Shown here piece after piece: positions 1-10,823 of a stretch of 64,000 bases of DNA. The translations under genes were made by a program, and so were the position numbers. The notes beneath the pieces are model-generated. The model was not told the origin of the DNA. It saw nothing but the letters and a program-made list of their open reading frames with translations, and searched no databases. The stretch's first letter is position 1; each line of letters begins with the position of its first letter. The DNA is from Onthophagus taurus (lineage: Eukaryota > Arthropoda > Insecta > Coleoptera > Scarabaeidae): assembly GCF_036711975.1 (NCBI RefSeq), contig NC_091969.1:2480001-2544000 (forward strand), read 5' to 3'.

Positions 1-1458
1 TTAATGCTACAACTCGGCCATCCTGACAATAGTTCGTCCTCGAACTACACACAAAAGTTTTTTTTTTTATGTTTATCCACGGAAGCAAATTATTTCCCAC
101 CGGTACACCCTCATATGGTCTATTCGAATTTTGAAATCCATCAATATCTACTATGACAAATCGAGTTTCAAAAGAAATTTTCTGGGAAAATTTCTTCGTT
201 AGTAAAGGGAGGTATTATTACAGCTCAATTTTTTTTTTACTTTAGGTAACTTGAGTTTTGTTCGGAATTTATGTTATTTGTTATCTTTTCTTTATGTTGG
301 TGGGAAATTTGTATTGCATATAGGCGGTTATTGAAATATTTGTGTTTATTTGGAATTAATTTTATTAATTTTTGTTTAATTTGATTTTTTTAGCAACGAT
401 CTCGATTCAGCAACTCCCTAAATCCCTTTTATATTTCAGATGATTTTTCTTTTCCTTTTCTTGATTTTTCTTCGTTTTTCGTTCTTTTGTGCATGTGTAT
501 ATTGAGCGAACAGGTGTATTTTTTGGGCCCTTTAAATTTAATTTAAAAGCATTGTGGCTTACCTCTCGAGTCTCTTCTTGAGTAACCAGTTACGATACAC
601 TGTGGTGTAAGGTGATTGAGGCATTTTTGGGTTCATCACCACTGCATATCTTTTGAAATCGTGTTTTCATGTTTCAAGTCATCGGATTTTTAGTGTATTT
701 ACATTAAAATTCATCTTTCTGGTTTTAAACTTCGAACATCAGAGGTAAGCGTGTATTTTTCTAACTTTTGCTATTTCTTTTAACGTTTCATGTAATCATT
801 CTTTCTCTCTTTTCCAAACTACTTTAATTAACTTACTCTTTAAAAAATATATATATACATACTAAACTAATTTCCCATTTAATCTAATTTAAATACTAAA
901 ACTGTTTTATCTTCTTTTCCTAATTTCTTTTTATTATTTTCATGCAGGTTTTAGTAAGAGCCAATTTTATTTGGTAATTTTTCTAAGAGCGAAATTTCGT
1001 TCAACCAAACGTTTCGTTCTGCCATCTTGGAAACATCCACTTCGGTGTGTTGCTTTCCTACAAGAAACATTAAGCATCAAATTCTAAAATAACATCATCC
1101 ATACTTACCTTTCCCTCGCACCAGAGGTCGTTGCTGCGGAAAGTTAAGATAAAAAATCATCGATACTAGAACCTAGAACATTACATCGGGGAAAAAGGTC
1201 AGGAATATTTTTAAAAATATAATTATGTATGAAATGGGTGCCCATTATGTATGAAATATAGTATATATCTTTGTAGGTATCAACTTTATAAAAAAACATT
1301 TTATGCAAAACTTGTTTAATATTTTATTTGCCTTAATTAGACTCCATTCAATTGTTTTAAATTCAGAAAACAAATGAGTAACGAATAATACTTAAATTTT
1401 TTAAATGTCAATGTATTCTTTCTTTATGATGGCGTAAAATTGTAATAAAAATTAATCA
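1..1458. other. No gene seen; T-rich repeat sequence
   Basis: No open frame with recognisable homology on either strand. The sequence is T-rich with long T runs and is repeated at 57753-59215. On the minus strand bases 6-26 resemble the 5' end of a tRNA-Leu (GTCAGGATGGCCGAG), but no cloverleaf follows. It may be the internal edge of a retroelement. Confidence 0.5.
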
Positions 1459-1627
1459 ATAACATTAATCTAAATATCCGAGATCGTCAAATAACTCGAA
1501 TTATTACTGTAAATTAAATTTACATACAAAATAAAACAAATAAACGAAAAACTATTGTACATCTCCAATAATTCGAGGTACTGCGAGATACTTGACGATC
1601 TCGGATATCTAGATTAATGTTATTAGT
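1459..1627. repeat. Small inverted-repeat (MITE-like) element
   Basis: Two arms of about 50 bp face each other. ATTAATCTAAATATCCGAG at the left is mirrored by CTCGGATATCTAGATTAAT at the right, with a second matched stretch (AACTCGAATTATT against AATAATTCGAGGT) further in. About 170 bp in all, no coding capacity. Copied at about 59216-59384. Confidence 0.65.
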
Positions 1628-1950
1628 TAAATTTTCTTAATAAACTAAAATTAATTAAATTTTTCGCGGGTTCTAATAATTTTGATGATTGTTTTTTTTT
1701 TGGTTATTTCTTTTTTTCGCTAACATTAATAGTTTAGAGTTCATTATTTGTTATTGTTTGTACGTTATTTTGAATTTTTGGAAATAAACAAAACTTTTCT
1801 ATTTTGCCTGTATAGACATTGTTGGAAATAATTCACGAGCACACCCTGTATAATCTGAACGCGTGAAGATAAGTCCATAATATTTGCGGAGCACAAAGGA
1901 TTACTGTAGACGAGTTTATTCAGGGAGTTTCGAGTTTTTCCGTCGCGGCA

Positions 1951-2178
1951 TTGTTGTCTGAGCCACCCTTCCAAGTGGAACATTCCGTCGCTATGGAAAC
2001 CGAAGTGGATGGAAAATTCCGGTCGTTTTTAGTGTGGTGTGAGGAACCACATTTTTATCGTACTCTGTGCGCAATGGATGGGCGATCGCGTTACTTAAGC
2101 GAGTTTGAGCGAGGAATGTTTGTGCTTATGCACATTGAGGGTGTATCGTTCTGTGAAATTGCGCGTCGTCTCGAGTAA
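1951..2178 (+). pseudogene. Tc1/mariner transposase N-terminal fragment
   Basis: A 75-codon open frame whose C-terminal third (LSEFERGMFVLMHIEG, then SFCEIARRLE) resembles the first helix-turn-helix of Tc1/mariner-type transposases, which binds the terminal inverted repeats. The frame stops straight after this helix. No second helix-turn-helix and no DDE catalytic domain follow, so this is a relic, not an enzyme. Just upstream a CACACCCTGTATA stretch resembles ends of many insect mariner-type elements. The family assignment rests on a short motif. Confidence 0.5.
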
Positions 2179-3090
2179 TCTCGAGTGATATTTTAATAAT
2201 GTGAAATTGACAGTAACAACAATTCTTTGTTTAATGATATTACAGAATTTAATAACCATCGACTTTTCCCAAAATACGTGTAGCTCCCTGAATCTGATCT
2301 ACTTTATCGCTTAGCCTACAGTTTTTAACAAAATTTACTTTTCACATCTTTTAAACCTTTTAAATTTTTAAATCTGGATCGTTTCGTACTGTGATATGAT
2401 TCACAGTTTCAATACCGCACAGATAGCCTACATAACCTTAAATAAAACTCATGTTAGTCGTCTTACTGCGCTTCACGCTATAACGCGTTTTTACTTTTTG
2501 AATTTTTTAATTTGCGTTCTTTTTGTTGATGATAATATTTTAAGTTTTATTGCGACATTTTGTTGTTTACAATCTTTTTATAATGAAAAATAGGTAATTG
2601 AAAGCCGCTTTACTGAATTCTAAATATAATTTTAAACTTTCCTTTCTTTTACAGTTCTCTTTAATTTTTCAACTCGCCCTTCTGGCTTTTAATCTTTTGT
2701 AACTTATTAAAACATTACGTTCTTACTCCCGAAGTCGCTTGGTGTTCTGATTATGTATTCTCCTTCTAGTTTGATTCTTCGTTATTGACGGTATCTAGTT
2801 TAAACATTGTCATTTGCAAAATGGTTTTTTCTATTATTGATTTTTCAGTCATGCCTGAGGAAGGTTTCATAGAAACCGAAACAGCTTGTGCACCGATTAG
2901 CTAAGTTTTTCAAATACACTATTTTTTATCATAAGACCTTTGGTATTTTTTAAACTTATCTCTCTACAATCAACGTGAAATCACAATTATCTAAACTAAA
3001 ATGTCACTTTTATATTTACGCTTGTAAAACTAGCAAAAATTTATATTTATCTTGCATAATTCTTGTATTAATTCCTCAAAGTATATATTT
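2179..3090. other. Non-coding, with a CTGAGGA..CCGAAAC motif
   Basis: No gene recognised. Around 2851-2885 a compact motif reads CTGAGGAAGG, a short stem-loop (GGTTTC ATA GAAACC), then CCGAAACAG. This arrangement is common in animal retroelement families and resembles the core of a hammerhead ribozyme. It is repeated in block A' about 57757 bases further on. Confidence 0.4.
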
Positions 3091-4010
3091 ACAGTATGTC
3101 CCAGGACAGATGTTACAAGAGGTAAATGACCTACATATTTTTGAATTTTACTTTAAGGATGTGGAATTAAGCCCTGCTTGATGTGAACAGAATTTTAAGA
3201 ATATTATCATTTTTTGAAAATCAAGTTGGCCTTGGCAGTGAAAAGAACTATTTTTAGTTCAGGTAAAGTAACTTTTTTGTTCATGATCATTCGAAATTTT
3301 ATTAAGAAAAGTTGTTCAAAATGACAAATTATGGTTCTATGCAAAATTTCTCGACGTAAATTTTGTGTTCTAAAATTAACATAATGCAAGAGGAATTCAA
3401 CTTTTAACTAGAACTGAGGGATAATACAATTTAAAGGAAAAATATAAAAAGGTTTCTTCGTAGTTTGAACTGGTCTGCAATTTAAAAAAATACAATAGTC
3501 TGACTAGTTTCGGCTTTTTGACAACTTCAGAAATTATTTCGAATTCAGAAAGAAGTTAAGATATATACATATTTTCTCATTTGACATTGTTGAGATCGTG
3601 AAGGTTGTTAATTACAATAAAATAATATTAAATAAATTACAATACAATTAATTTTCCAATATTTGCGACTACTTAAGTACATTTTTTCTAGGCGTACTAA
3701 TGTTTGTGTTCCTTCACTCTGATCTAATCTAAAAGTATGGAGGTAGATCAGAGTGAAGATTAGATTTCTGAAATTTTTCATAGTGCCATTATTTCACATT
3801 CCAAACAACTGTTCATGATGAAATTTTGCCCTATCATGAACAGAAAGGATACTCTAACTGAACTAAAAATAGTTTCACTGTCAACGCCGACTTGATTTTC
3901 AAAATATGAAAATATTCTTGAAGTTCTCTTCACACCAAGCAGAGTTTAATCCCCAATCTTTCTAAATTTTTAGGTCATACCTCTTGTAACATCTATACTG
4001 GGACACACTT
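3091..4010. mobile_element. Foldback (inverted-repeat) element
   Basis: The outer 170-180 bp on each side are inverted copies. ATGTTACAAGAGGTA at the left edge is matched by TACCTCTTGTAACAT near 3974-3993, and GAACTATTTTTAGTTCAG in the left arm is mirrored by CTGAACTAAAAATAGTT in the right. The centre contains a 15-bp perfect stem (CTTCACTCTGATCTA and its complement, about 3711-3758). The small open frames here (2975-3181, 3207-3389) lie in the arms and are not genes. Ends near CAGTATGTCCCAG suggest a DNA transposon derivative. Confidence 0.6.
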
Positions 4011-4191
4011 CATATTTAATAGGTATATTAAATTGTTAAAAATATAAAATGAAATCAATGAAATTCTGAAACATCAATGAAAAATATAGATATTTATTCT
4101 AGCCACATAATGTAATGCTCATTATTATTAATTACATCCGAAAAAATAACAAATTAAACCTATTCAAAAAACGAGTAAATAACGAGTAAAT

Positions 4192-4233
4192 GCTGTTACT
4201 GAAGCATCAGTTGGAATGTTTGGAGTATTCACT
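4192..4233 (-). repeat. 42-bp duplicate of nanos exon sequence
   Basis: These 42 bases are identical, in the same orientation, to 5560-5601 inside the nanos-like coding exon (the codons for TVNTPNIPTDASVTA). The flanks do not match, so only this fragment was copied, about 1.37 kb downstream of its source in gene orientation. It is present in both A blocks (also at about 61950-61991), so it predates the block duplication. Confidence 0.85.
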
Positions 4234-4306
4234 TTATTCAAAAAACAAATAAGTAATTGTTTATTCAAACACATGAACTTAAAATTTGACAGAAAATTAT
4301 TAAGAA

Positions 4307-4617
4307 TAAAGTAAATACACTAACGTAAATTTAACTAATCAACAACTTTATTGAAACTTCAAACAAAATAACAATGTAATTCAGTTCAGCGTTTATACTT
4401 CTCAAAACACACCCGTTTGTCCGTCTTTTCTCGCGATACCCGTCTTTTTACCTCTACCACGCACCAACTCTCATGTTCGACTCTCTCTCAATCTTGTTCA
4501 AACCTGTATGTTTTTATCTAACGTCTCGGAACCTTTTCGAGCGCGGGAATCACTCCATTGCCACCCTACGCTCCGCACTACCAACCCAAAATCTCCCGCA
4601 CACCAAATATCCCTAAC
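4307..4617 (-). mobile_element. Candidate solo LTR, block A copy 1 only
   Basis: Comparison with the empty site at 62059-62068 defines an insertion of 311 bp flanked by AAGAA (4302-4306 and 4618-4622). Read on the minus strand it begins (T)GTTAGGGATATTTGG and ends TTTACTTTA. Inside it are a TATAAA followed by an initiator-like region and later an AATAAAG polyadenylation signal, in the order expected of an LTR. A 5-bp target duplication fits BEL/Pao or copia-type elements better than gypsy. No internal region remains, so it would be a recombined solo LTR. Confidence 0.65.
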
Positions 4618-4961
4618 AAGAAGTACAATAAATATAAACATATTACGAAACGACGTAATTAATCAACAATAGCAAATAAAATAAGTACTCTAATAAAGTA
4701 TATATTGCACTTACAATCTAATATATAAGTGAAACTAAATTATGTAAATCGCCAAGAATTGTAATAATACTGCAAATAATCGAAACATATTCATAAACAA
4801 CTCATTCCAAACAACAATTATTAAATCTCTAAAAATTAAATCAAAATTAACCTTGACAAAACTATACGAACTACATTCATGCATTTACTAGAAATATTCA
4901 GTAAGAAATGTTGAATCACTTCGGAAATTCAAGAATATTGTTCTTCAGAACAATAAGTTCA

Positions 4962-5632
4962 TTACTTGTGATTGCTAGCTGATGCCAACGTGCCATTAGC
5001 CAACCTTCTAGGTTCTGGTAGTGTTTCATTGACGGATTTATACAGTGGACAATACTTTCTAGTATGAGCATTATAACCATCTGCATAACAATACGGATAC
5101 TTCAACGCTCTCAAAACCGGACATGAAACTTTACCTGTGGAATCTTTCAACGAATGACTTTCATAAAATTCTCGCCCCTCTGAATTTCTTCGACAAAACG
5201 TACAAGTTCTTGTTGATATGGCTTTTGACCACCCGTTTACGGTAGAATTGTTTCCATTGAGAAAATTATCCCACTTATGATTATCTTCCTGTTTGGCGAT
5301 AGGTTGTCTTAAAAATACCTCTTTCATTTTTGTCACGTAATAATCCATTGGTTGATTATTGCTAACTATGATCTCTTCTGATGAATATTTAAAAGGAATG
5401 TTATAGATGCTGGTGGTCTGGTGACAGAGCGAACAGGAAAATATATCAGGGTTTTTGTTGTTAATTAACAAATGACAACGTGATGGACATTTATCAGGAA
5501 TTCCTTTGTAGCTATCAATCTTTTCAGTAGTTTGATGATTGGCAGAGAGTGGCTTTGAAGCTGTTACTGAAGCATCAGTTGGAATGTTTGGAGTATTCAC
5601 TGTATAAAATACGGAAAATGTGTTAGTCATTT
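4962..5632 (-). CDS. nos: Nanos-like protein, terminal coding exon, copy 1
   Basis: Nanos proteins are germline translational repressors that bind RNA with Pumilio through a tandem CCHC zinc finger. The open frame from the ATG at 5630 gives 222 residues. Finger 1 is complete: Cys143, Cys146, His159 and Cys170 with canonical spacing (C-x2-C-x12-H-x10-C), including CTFCRRN and SHSLKD. Finger 2 keeps Cys181, His189 and Cys194 (AHTRKYCPL), but the first ligand is Tyr178 (TAT at 5097-5099). One base change from TGT would explain it. The N-terminal part is Asn/Ser/Thr-rich with a further C-x3-CH..C-x2-C cluster at 48-69 that I cannot assign. A splice acceptor (TGTAAACAG) lies directly before the exon at 5633, and the frame continues into the upstream exon at 5705-5759. 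The protein may therefore start further upstream. Function is doubtful because of the lost ligand. Confidence 0.85.
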
Positions 5633-5704
5633 CTGTTTACATGAATACAAAAATAACGTAAAATAAATATAAATTCGATCTAAATAATCATAAAAGTATC
5701 TCAC

Positions 5705-5759
5705 CTCCATCCCGTAGATTTTTCTTCAATATGCAGCCGGTGACATTCCCACCATTTAT
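5705..5759 (-). CDS. nos: Probable upstream exon of nanos-like gene, copy 1
   Basis: A 55-bp segment bounded by a pyrimidine-rich acceptor (CCCTTTTTGTACAG) and a good donor (GGAG|GTGAGA). It has no stop in the frame that reads into the 222-residue nanos-like exon across the 72-bp intron at 5633-5704: the joined codons read GDGEMT-type sequence through the downstream ATG (the junction codon is G|AA, Glu). The encoded residues are INGGNVTGCILKKN then LRDG. It contains no in-frame ATG, so either a further 5' exon exists or this is 5' leader. A short retroposon sits immediately upstream at 5791. No further exon was recognised. Confidence 0.5.
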
Positions 5760-5790
5760 CTGTACAAAAAGGGAAAGATAAAAAATTATT

Positions 5791-6059
5791 TAAACTAAGA
5801 TTAGAACTAAATCTAGAACTAACACTAGAAACTTTCGGGTTTTGCCGTGCGTCTTTTAATAAAAGGTTTGACGTTTCGGATGCCATGTCAAAAGCTCACT
5901 TCGAACCAGTTTCTGAAGAAGGTTGCAACATGGCATCCGAAACGTCAAACCTTTTATTAAAAGACGCACGGCAAAACCCGAAAGTTTCTAGTGTTAGTTC
6001 TAGTTTTAGTTCTAATCTTAGTTTAATTCACACCGGCCGTGAAAGCCTTCGTACTTATA
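5791..6059 (+). mobile_element. Short retroposon with hairpin body, block A
   Basis: Bounded by the 10-bp target duplication AAAAATTATT (5781-5790 and 6060-6069). The body is two 100-bp inverted arms built of CTAGAACTAACACTAG-like repeats, followed by TTTCGGGTTTTGCCGTGCG and ATAAAAGGTTTGACG. The loop carries CTGAAGAAGGTTGC..CCGAAACG. The 3' tail reads CACCGGCCGTGAAAGCC then TTCGTACTTATA. The same tail ends every family member in the window. A 10-12-bp target duplication points to target-primed reverse transcription (SINE-like or Penelope-related), not to a cut-and-paste MITE. Confidence 0.75.
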
Positions 6060-6069
6060 AAAAATTATT

Positions 6070-8513
6070 ATAATGCATATACCGTTTGAGGCATTTAAAT
6101 TGACACTACCTATAGCTCATAAATCGTCAATTTTATCGAATAAGGTTTCAGATAAAACTTTCATCATATGAAGGGGAAAATATTCTGTATGGTATTCAGT
6201 TTACATTTTAGAAGCGCTATATATGTCTTTCAATTGTTAAGTTGTAACGCCTAAATATCTAACTTTAACAAAATAAAATCTAGACAAAGAGAAAAGAAAT
6301 ATGTTTACACCTAAGGACACACGCGAGTCCTCGACCGGCCGGAATTCTGAGTTGCAATAATTTTATTGAAATAAAATAATACTCGCATAAAATATAATCA
6401 AAAAATAATACAGGTAAGGTATTGTAATAGATAATGTAATTCAAAGGATAATATACTAAAAACAGAATTTGTTGTCAATGGTTCGCAAAAGAAAACAAGC
6501 AAAAAAATAAAATGTGGCAAGAAAATTGAAACTCGCCAACAAAAATGTACGAAGGATATAAAATGAATTTAATTTAATCAATGAATTGCTTTTAATCAAA
6601 AAAATAATTGAATGAAACACTACATGAAAATTCCTCAGTGAGAACAAGATTAGTGCACGATTCTCCGGCAGAAATAAAATGTTGATGTTATCTGACCTTA
6701 TGTTCGTTGACTATTCCGATCTGATCTGAAGGAACTTATCTACACCAGCAACTTTTGGTGTTCTATAGGAAAATTTATTTTTATTGAACAATTTTTCTTA
6801 ATTGATGCAGTTGTTTCCAGTCAGTAACGAAATAGTAATTCCTCTCGGACCAAAGTTGTCTCCAAAATATTGGTAACCGAAGAAGTAATGAAATGAGATT
6901 ATTCCACAAAAGTAAATCGAGAATAATATAGCTCCTCACAATAAAACCTGGTTAAAAGAAAATTAAAGAAGAATAGTAAAGAAAATTAAGAAGCATTACT
7001 AAAGATTAAATTTTAGGACGGTTTTTTAATTTTTCTTTGTAGAATAGTTTTAGGATAGTAGTTTTGTAGTACTAGAAAGGATGTGTGAATAGATGAATGG
7101 GTTGAATGAATAGTAATTAAGCAAATGCTTTCCTCAGGTGGTCTAGGTTTTAAGCAAAGAAAAATTTGGGAATAAGAAAATACGTTGAAATCCGGATGTA
7201 TCGATAAATTCGAGAAAAGAAAATCACTTTTCTCACAATTAATCACGAATAATGAATCCCAAAAATTTGGATTGAAAAAACTCACAAAACTGTGACTTCG
7301 CTTTTCTATACTTGAAAGAGAACGAGAAGGCTTTTGAACATACTTTTATACGAATGAGAAAAAATTACACCTGCGCAAAAATAAAGTCACAACACGGTCT
7401 CGAAATGAAAGGAAGAAATTCAAAGAATTAGGAATCTTTTAAGGGAAAAGAGAAGAAAGGAATATTGAGGATTACCAGGAGTATGCTGCTGTAAAAAAAT
7501 CTTAATTAAAAAAAACAATGTAAAATATATGCATCCCAAAATTATGCAACTCATAATTCACAACAAAGACAAGTCAACAACATAAAACAAAAAGAAACAA
7601 AGTCTTTCCGTAGCTACCTAATTCATTCGTCACGTTTCACTAATTAAGCTTGGAAGGACATATGATTACTGAAACGATTTAAATAATTTTAGTTTATGAG
7701 AAACATCAGAGTTATCAATGATGCTCGAAATTTATGCGAAGATTTCCTACAGAAACATTCCGTCCCGTGCTTCATTTTATCGTATTGTGAAATAATTTAA
7801 AAAAAAATTTGTGAAAAATTTTTAATTTTTGCCTTGAAAAATTTTGCTCAAGATAAACGACGATGAGTGATAATAGTACAATCAACGTTTAAGCTGCTGT
7901 TCGTAATAATCCACATTTATTCTCTCGCTATTTCTCGAGGCTGTACGGTATCCCAACGTAGTGTCCTTTACATTTTATTTTTAATTGAAGCTTATTTGTT
8001 TTATTGTGTTTGTTATGGAGAATACCATAATGATTAAAAAAGGGTAAGTATCTATTTAAAAAATCTTACTTGACAAATGAAAGACAGATCGAGACGCTTC
8101 TGAAATGTAATGGGACAAATGGGAACTATGCAGAATATTTTCACCCTTTATATCATGAAAGTTTTACCTGAAACTTTTTACGATAAAATTGACAGTTTAA
8201 GAGATACAAGGTCGTCTCAATTTCAATGCCTCATCGATATAATATCGATAATTAGAATATACAGTATTACCATTATCAGGAAATAGTGAGTAAAATGATC
8301 TATGGTCACCTCCTAGAAATAACAAAAAAATATAGGCTATTATTATTATAGATAGTTAAAACGTTATTATGAATGTTAGTGTAAGTACATGAAGTTAATA
8401 AAAAAAAAGCAATGAAGTTTGTTAAACAAAAACGTTATTAAGATCACAGAAATTTCATGCAATTACTATACTTTTCCGAAAAAATTAAACGACGATTCAA
8501 ATGATTATTAAAA
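6070..8513. other. No gene recognised
   Basis: AT-rich sequence without a convincing exon on either strand. The longest open frame (7013-7285, minus) is a low-complexity Phe/Ser/Ile-rich translation without motifs. The first 485 bp belong to block A. Repeated ACACGCGAGTCC and CGACCGGCCGGAATT at about 6320 may mark another repeat boundary. Upstream nanos exons could lie here, but I see none. Confidence 0.4.
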
Positions 8514-9664
8514 TTAAAATATATTTTCTAACTTTTCAAGAATCGCCCGGTCGCTTAAAAATCGACGATTCTTTTTAATCGATAGGTACTGACCTAAAAA
8601 TGACGTTAACAATAAAAAAAGTGTGTTCACTTTTGTGACGTCACAAGCAATGCTTTTTAAACATTTAACTTTTTTGTAAACATGCTTTTTCGTATTCAAC
8701 CGGTCAACACCTAACCCACAAATTGTTTATTTTATAGCCACGCACAAAATAAATCTAATAAACTTAAAAGTAAAGTTATTTTTACTTAACTTGTAGAGAT
8801 TACAACATATATTTTCGGATGAAATACCCTAGTTTCTTAAGTTTTCGATGCATAGCACTACCTAGATAGACTGTATCAATAGACTGTCTGTCAAGTGATA
8901 CAAAAACCTACAACGACTGAAATGTCTTTATTTACCGTCTGTCTACTGGCGTGGATCTAAATGTTAGCGGTTTTCTTTCAATGGACCCTTCAATCCGTAA
9001 TTTACAACTCGACATTTAGCGAATTCGCACTAGTTTAAATGTTAATTAACATAACTGAACATCCAATTTCTATACAAAATTCTGAAGTAAATCCAATCTA
9101 ACCTAATCCTGACCTAATCCAACCCGGAATTTACACCTACCACCTGCATCAAACCCAACCGGTACCCAACCCGACAATTCGGAAATTCACACCAGTTTAA
9201 ATGTTAATTAAACTAACTCAAAATCTGATTTCGAATATAGTAAGTAAAAATTAAATCATTGTCTCAAATTTAATGAAAGAATTAACAACTTGTTAATATT
9301 AATTTAATAATATTTATAACGCATATTTTCGGATATAATACAACGACTAAAAGTCTTTATTTACCATACACCTGTTCGTGTGGACGGTTTTTTTTTGTCA
9401 ACAAAACCAACCTAACCTGAAATTTATAACCCAAGGTTATTTCACCCGAAAATATATTAATTTTTTCAAAATTTATGTGTAACGGTGTTGCTTTGAAAAT
9501 ATATGGTTAGCATGGTTGATGAAGTCACAAAACGTGACGTCACATCAAAACTTTAAAGTGATTTTTTTACTTTTCCGCACTTTTTCTTTGTTTTGCCTTC
9601 AATTAAAAAGAATCGATTTTTATGCGACCGAGCGATTCTTGAAAAATGCCCATATTTTTATTCA
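8514..9664. mobile_element. Inverted-repeat DNA element, complete copy
   Basis: The left end (TTTTCAAGAATCGCCCGG, about 8535-8555) is mirrored at the right end (CCGAGCGATTCTTGAAAA, about 9630-9647). Both are followed inward by AAAATCGA..TTCTTTTTAAT and by a TGACGTCACA motif (about 8636 and 9536). The interior contains repeated CCTAACCTAATCC-like stretches and no coding frame. The break of block B at 8724 falls inside the left arm, so the copy at 41068 lacks that terminus. Superfamily not determined. Confidence 0.6.
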
Positions 9665-10293
9665 AAGATAAATACGTCTAATTGATACGAATGTTAACAC
9701 AGAATGAATTGTATATAAAATAAATACATATTTGTTATCTTGGAAACAAATAAAAATATATAATTTTCATAAGCAATAGACCCTAATGATTGAATTGAAT
9801 AGATTGAACTCGTTCATCAATGCCGGCAATATTGACAGTAACGTCACAATGAACAACTGAATTAAAAAATACTAAAATGAAGTATATAAAACCCAAAACT
9901 ACTCACAAATTTTCGATATAAGAAGAGAATTTTTAATAAGTTGTAAACATCTCCGCGGGGTAAACTTAACCTAAACTTAACACAAACACTAAACATCGGT
10001 GAGGTGACTGAATTGGAAGGCCAAGCGGCTGCGGTTTATATAGGGGTAGGATTGACGATGTAATACAGGGGCGTGGCTTAGAAATTAACATTGTTCTTGG
10101 TATGCTAAAACGTACACTTTTATAGCAGCGAAAATACTAGAATAAATTGTTGAAAAACTTGAATAATGTTCGATTAAGTGTAAAATTAGGTTCTATCATT
10201 ATTTTACATTGAAAGTTGTTAATTACAACTTTGATACGAGATTTTGTATTGAAGTATCGATACGGGTCGTGTTAACAGTTTCTACATCCGCCC

Positions 10294-10335
10294 AAGGTTC
10301 GTAAAGCGCATTGTACAATACGCTTTACGGACCTT
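10294..10335. repeat. 42-bp near-perfect palindrome
   Basis: AAGGTTCGTAAAGCG at the left pairs with CGCTTTACGGACCTT at the right (14 of 15 positions). The 12 bases between them are nearly self-complementary around TTGTACAA. It sits in non-coding DNA with no clear transposon around it. Copied at 42638-42679. Confidence 0.7.
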
Positions 10336-10823
10336 GCATCCGCCATGCTGTCGCCAGACAAACCGGAAACCCGCCCTCAGAAACTTCGAGTTGTTCTCAT
10401 AAAAGGAAATAAAACCTACCCATATTTTCTATAAACTGCAAGAAATTATCAAAGTATTAATTCTGCCTCTTAATGTAAAGAACTACACTTATTATCTTTC
10501 TATAAAATATTACTATGAAATTTTAATAGTTATATTTAATTTTAATATCTGCGATGAATAAATGTGTTTATTCAAAATTGTAATAAATTGTTGACATTGA
10601 TTTGTTGACATTTGTTGCATTGTTTATTCTTACTTTTACTTTCGTTTTAAACTAGGAGGATTGAATACAAAACTTAGATTTAGAATAAGAAATATCATTA
10701 AAAAATATCACTGGATATTTTTGGCGGTAAATTTAAATTCACGTTATTATTACATAAAACGAAATGTTCTACTTATTATTAACATTTATTTAGCATTTCG
10801 TCTATTTTAAACATACAAGTTAG

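Larger units (their letters stand above)
1..6554. repeat. Duplication block A, copy 1
   Basis: This stretch matches 57753-64000 in direct orientation along its whole visible length. The offset is 57752 at the left edge, about 57758 in the middle, and 57446 after a 316-bp insertion present only here (solo LTR plus target duplication at 4302-4617) and a 4-bp indel. Other differences are isolated single bases and 1-5-base indels. The block holds a small inverted-repeat element, a Tc1/mariner helix-turn-helix fragment, a foldback element, a nanos-like gene and a short retroposon. The window starts inside or at the edge of the block, so its left limit is unknown. The other copy is cut by the window end. 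Confidence 0.95.

Noticed and set aside
6..26. tRNA-Leu gene (minus strand GTCAGGATGGCCGAG), also near 57758-57778
   Set aside because: Only the first 15 bases resemble a tRNA; no anticodon arm or T arm follows. Probably a retroelement segment.
5885..6073. Small genes beginning MASETSNLLLKDARQN (also 5701-5886, 14173-14508, 46817-47152, 63147-63519)
   Set aside because: They are translations of the short retroposon arms on both strands.
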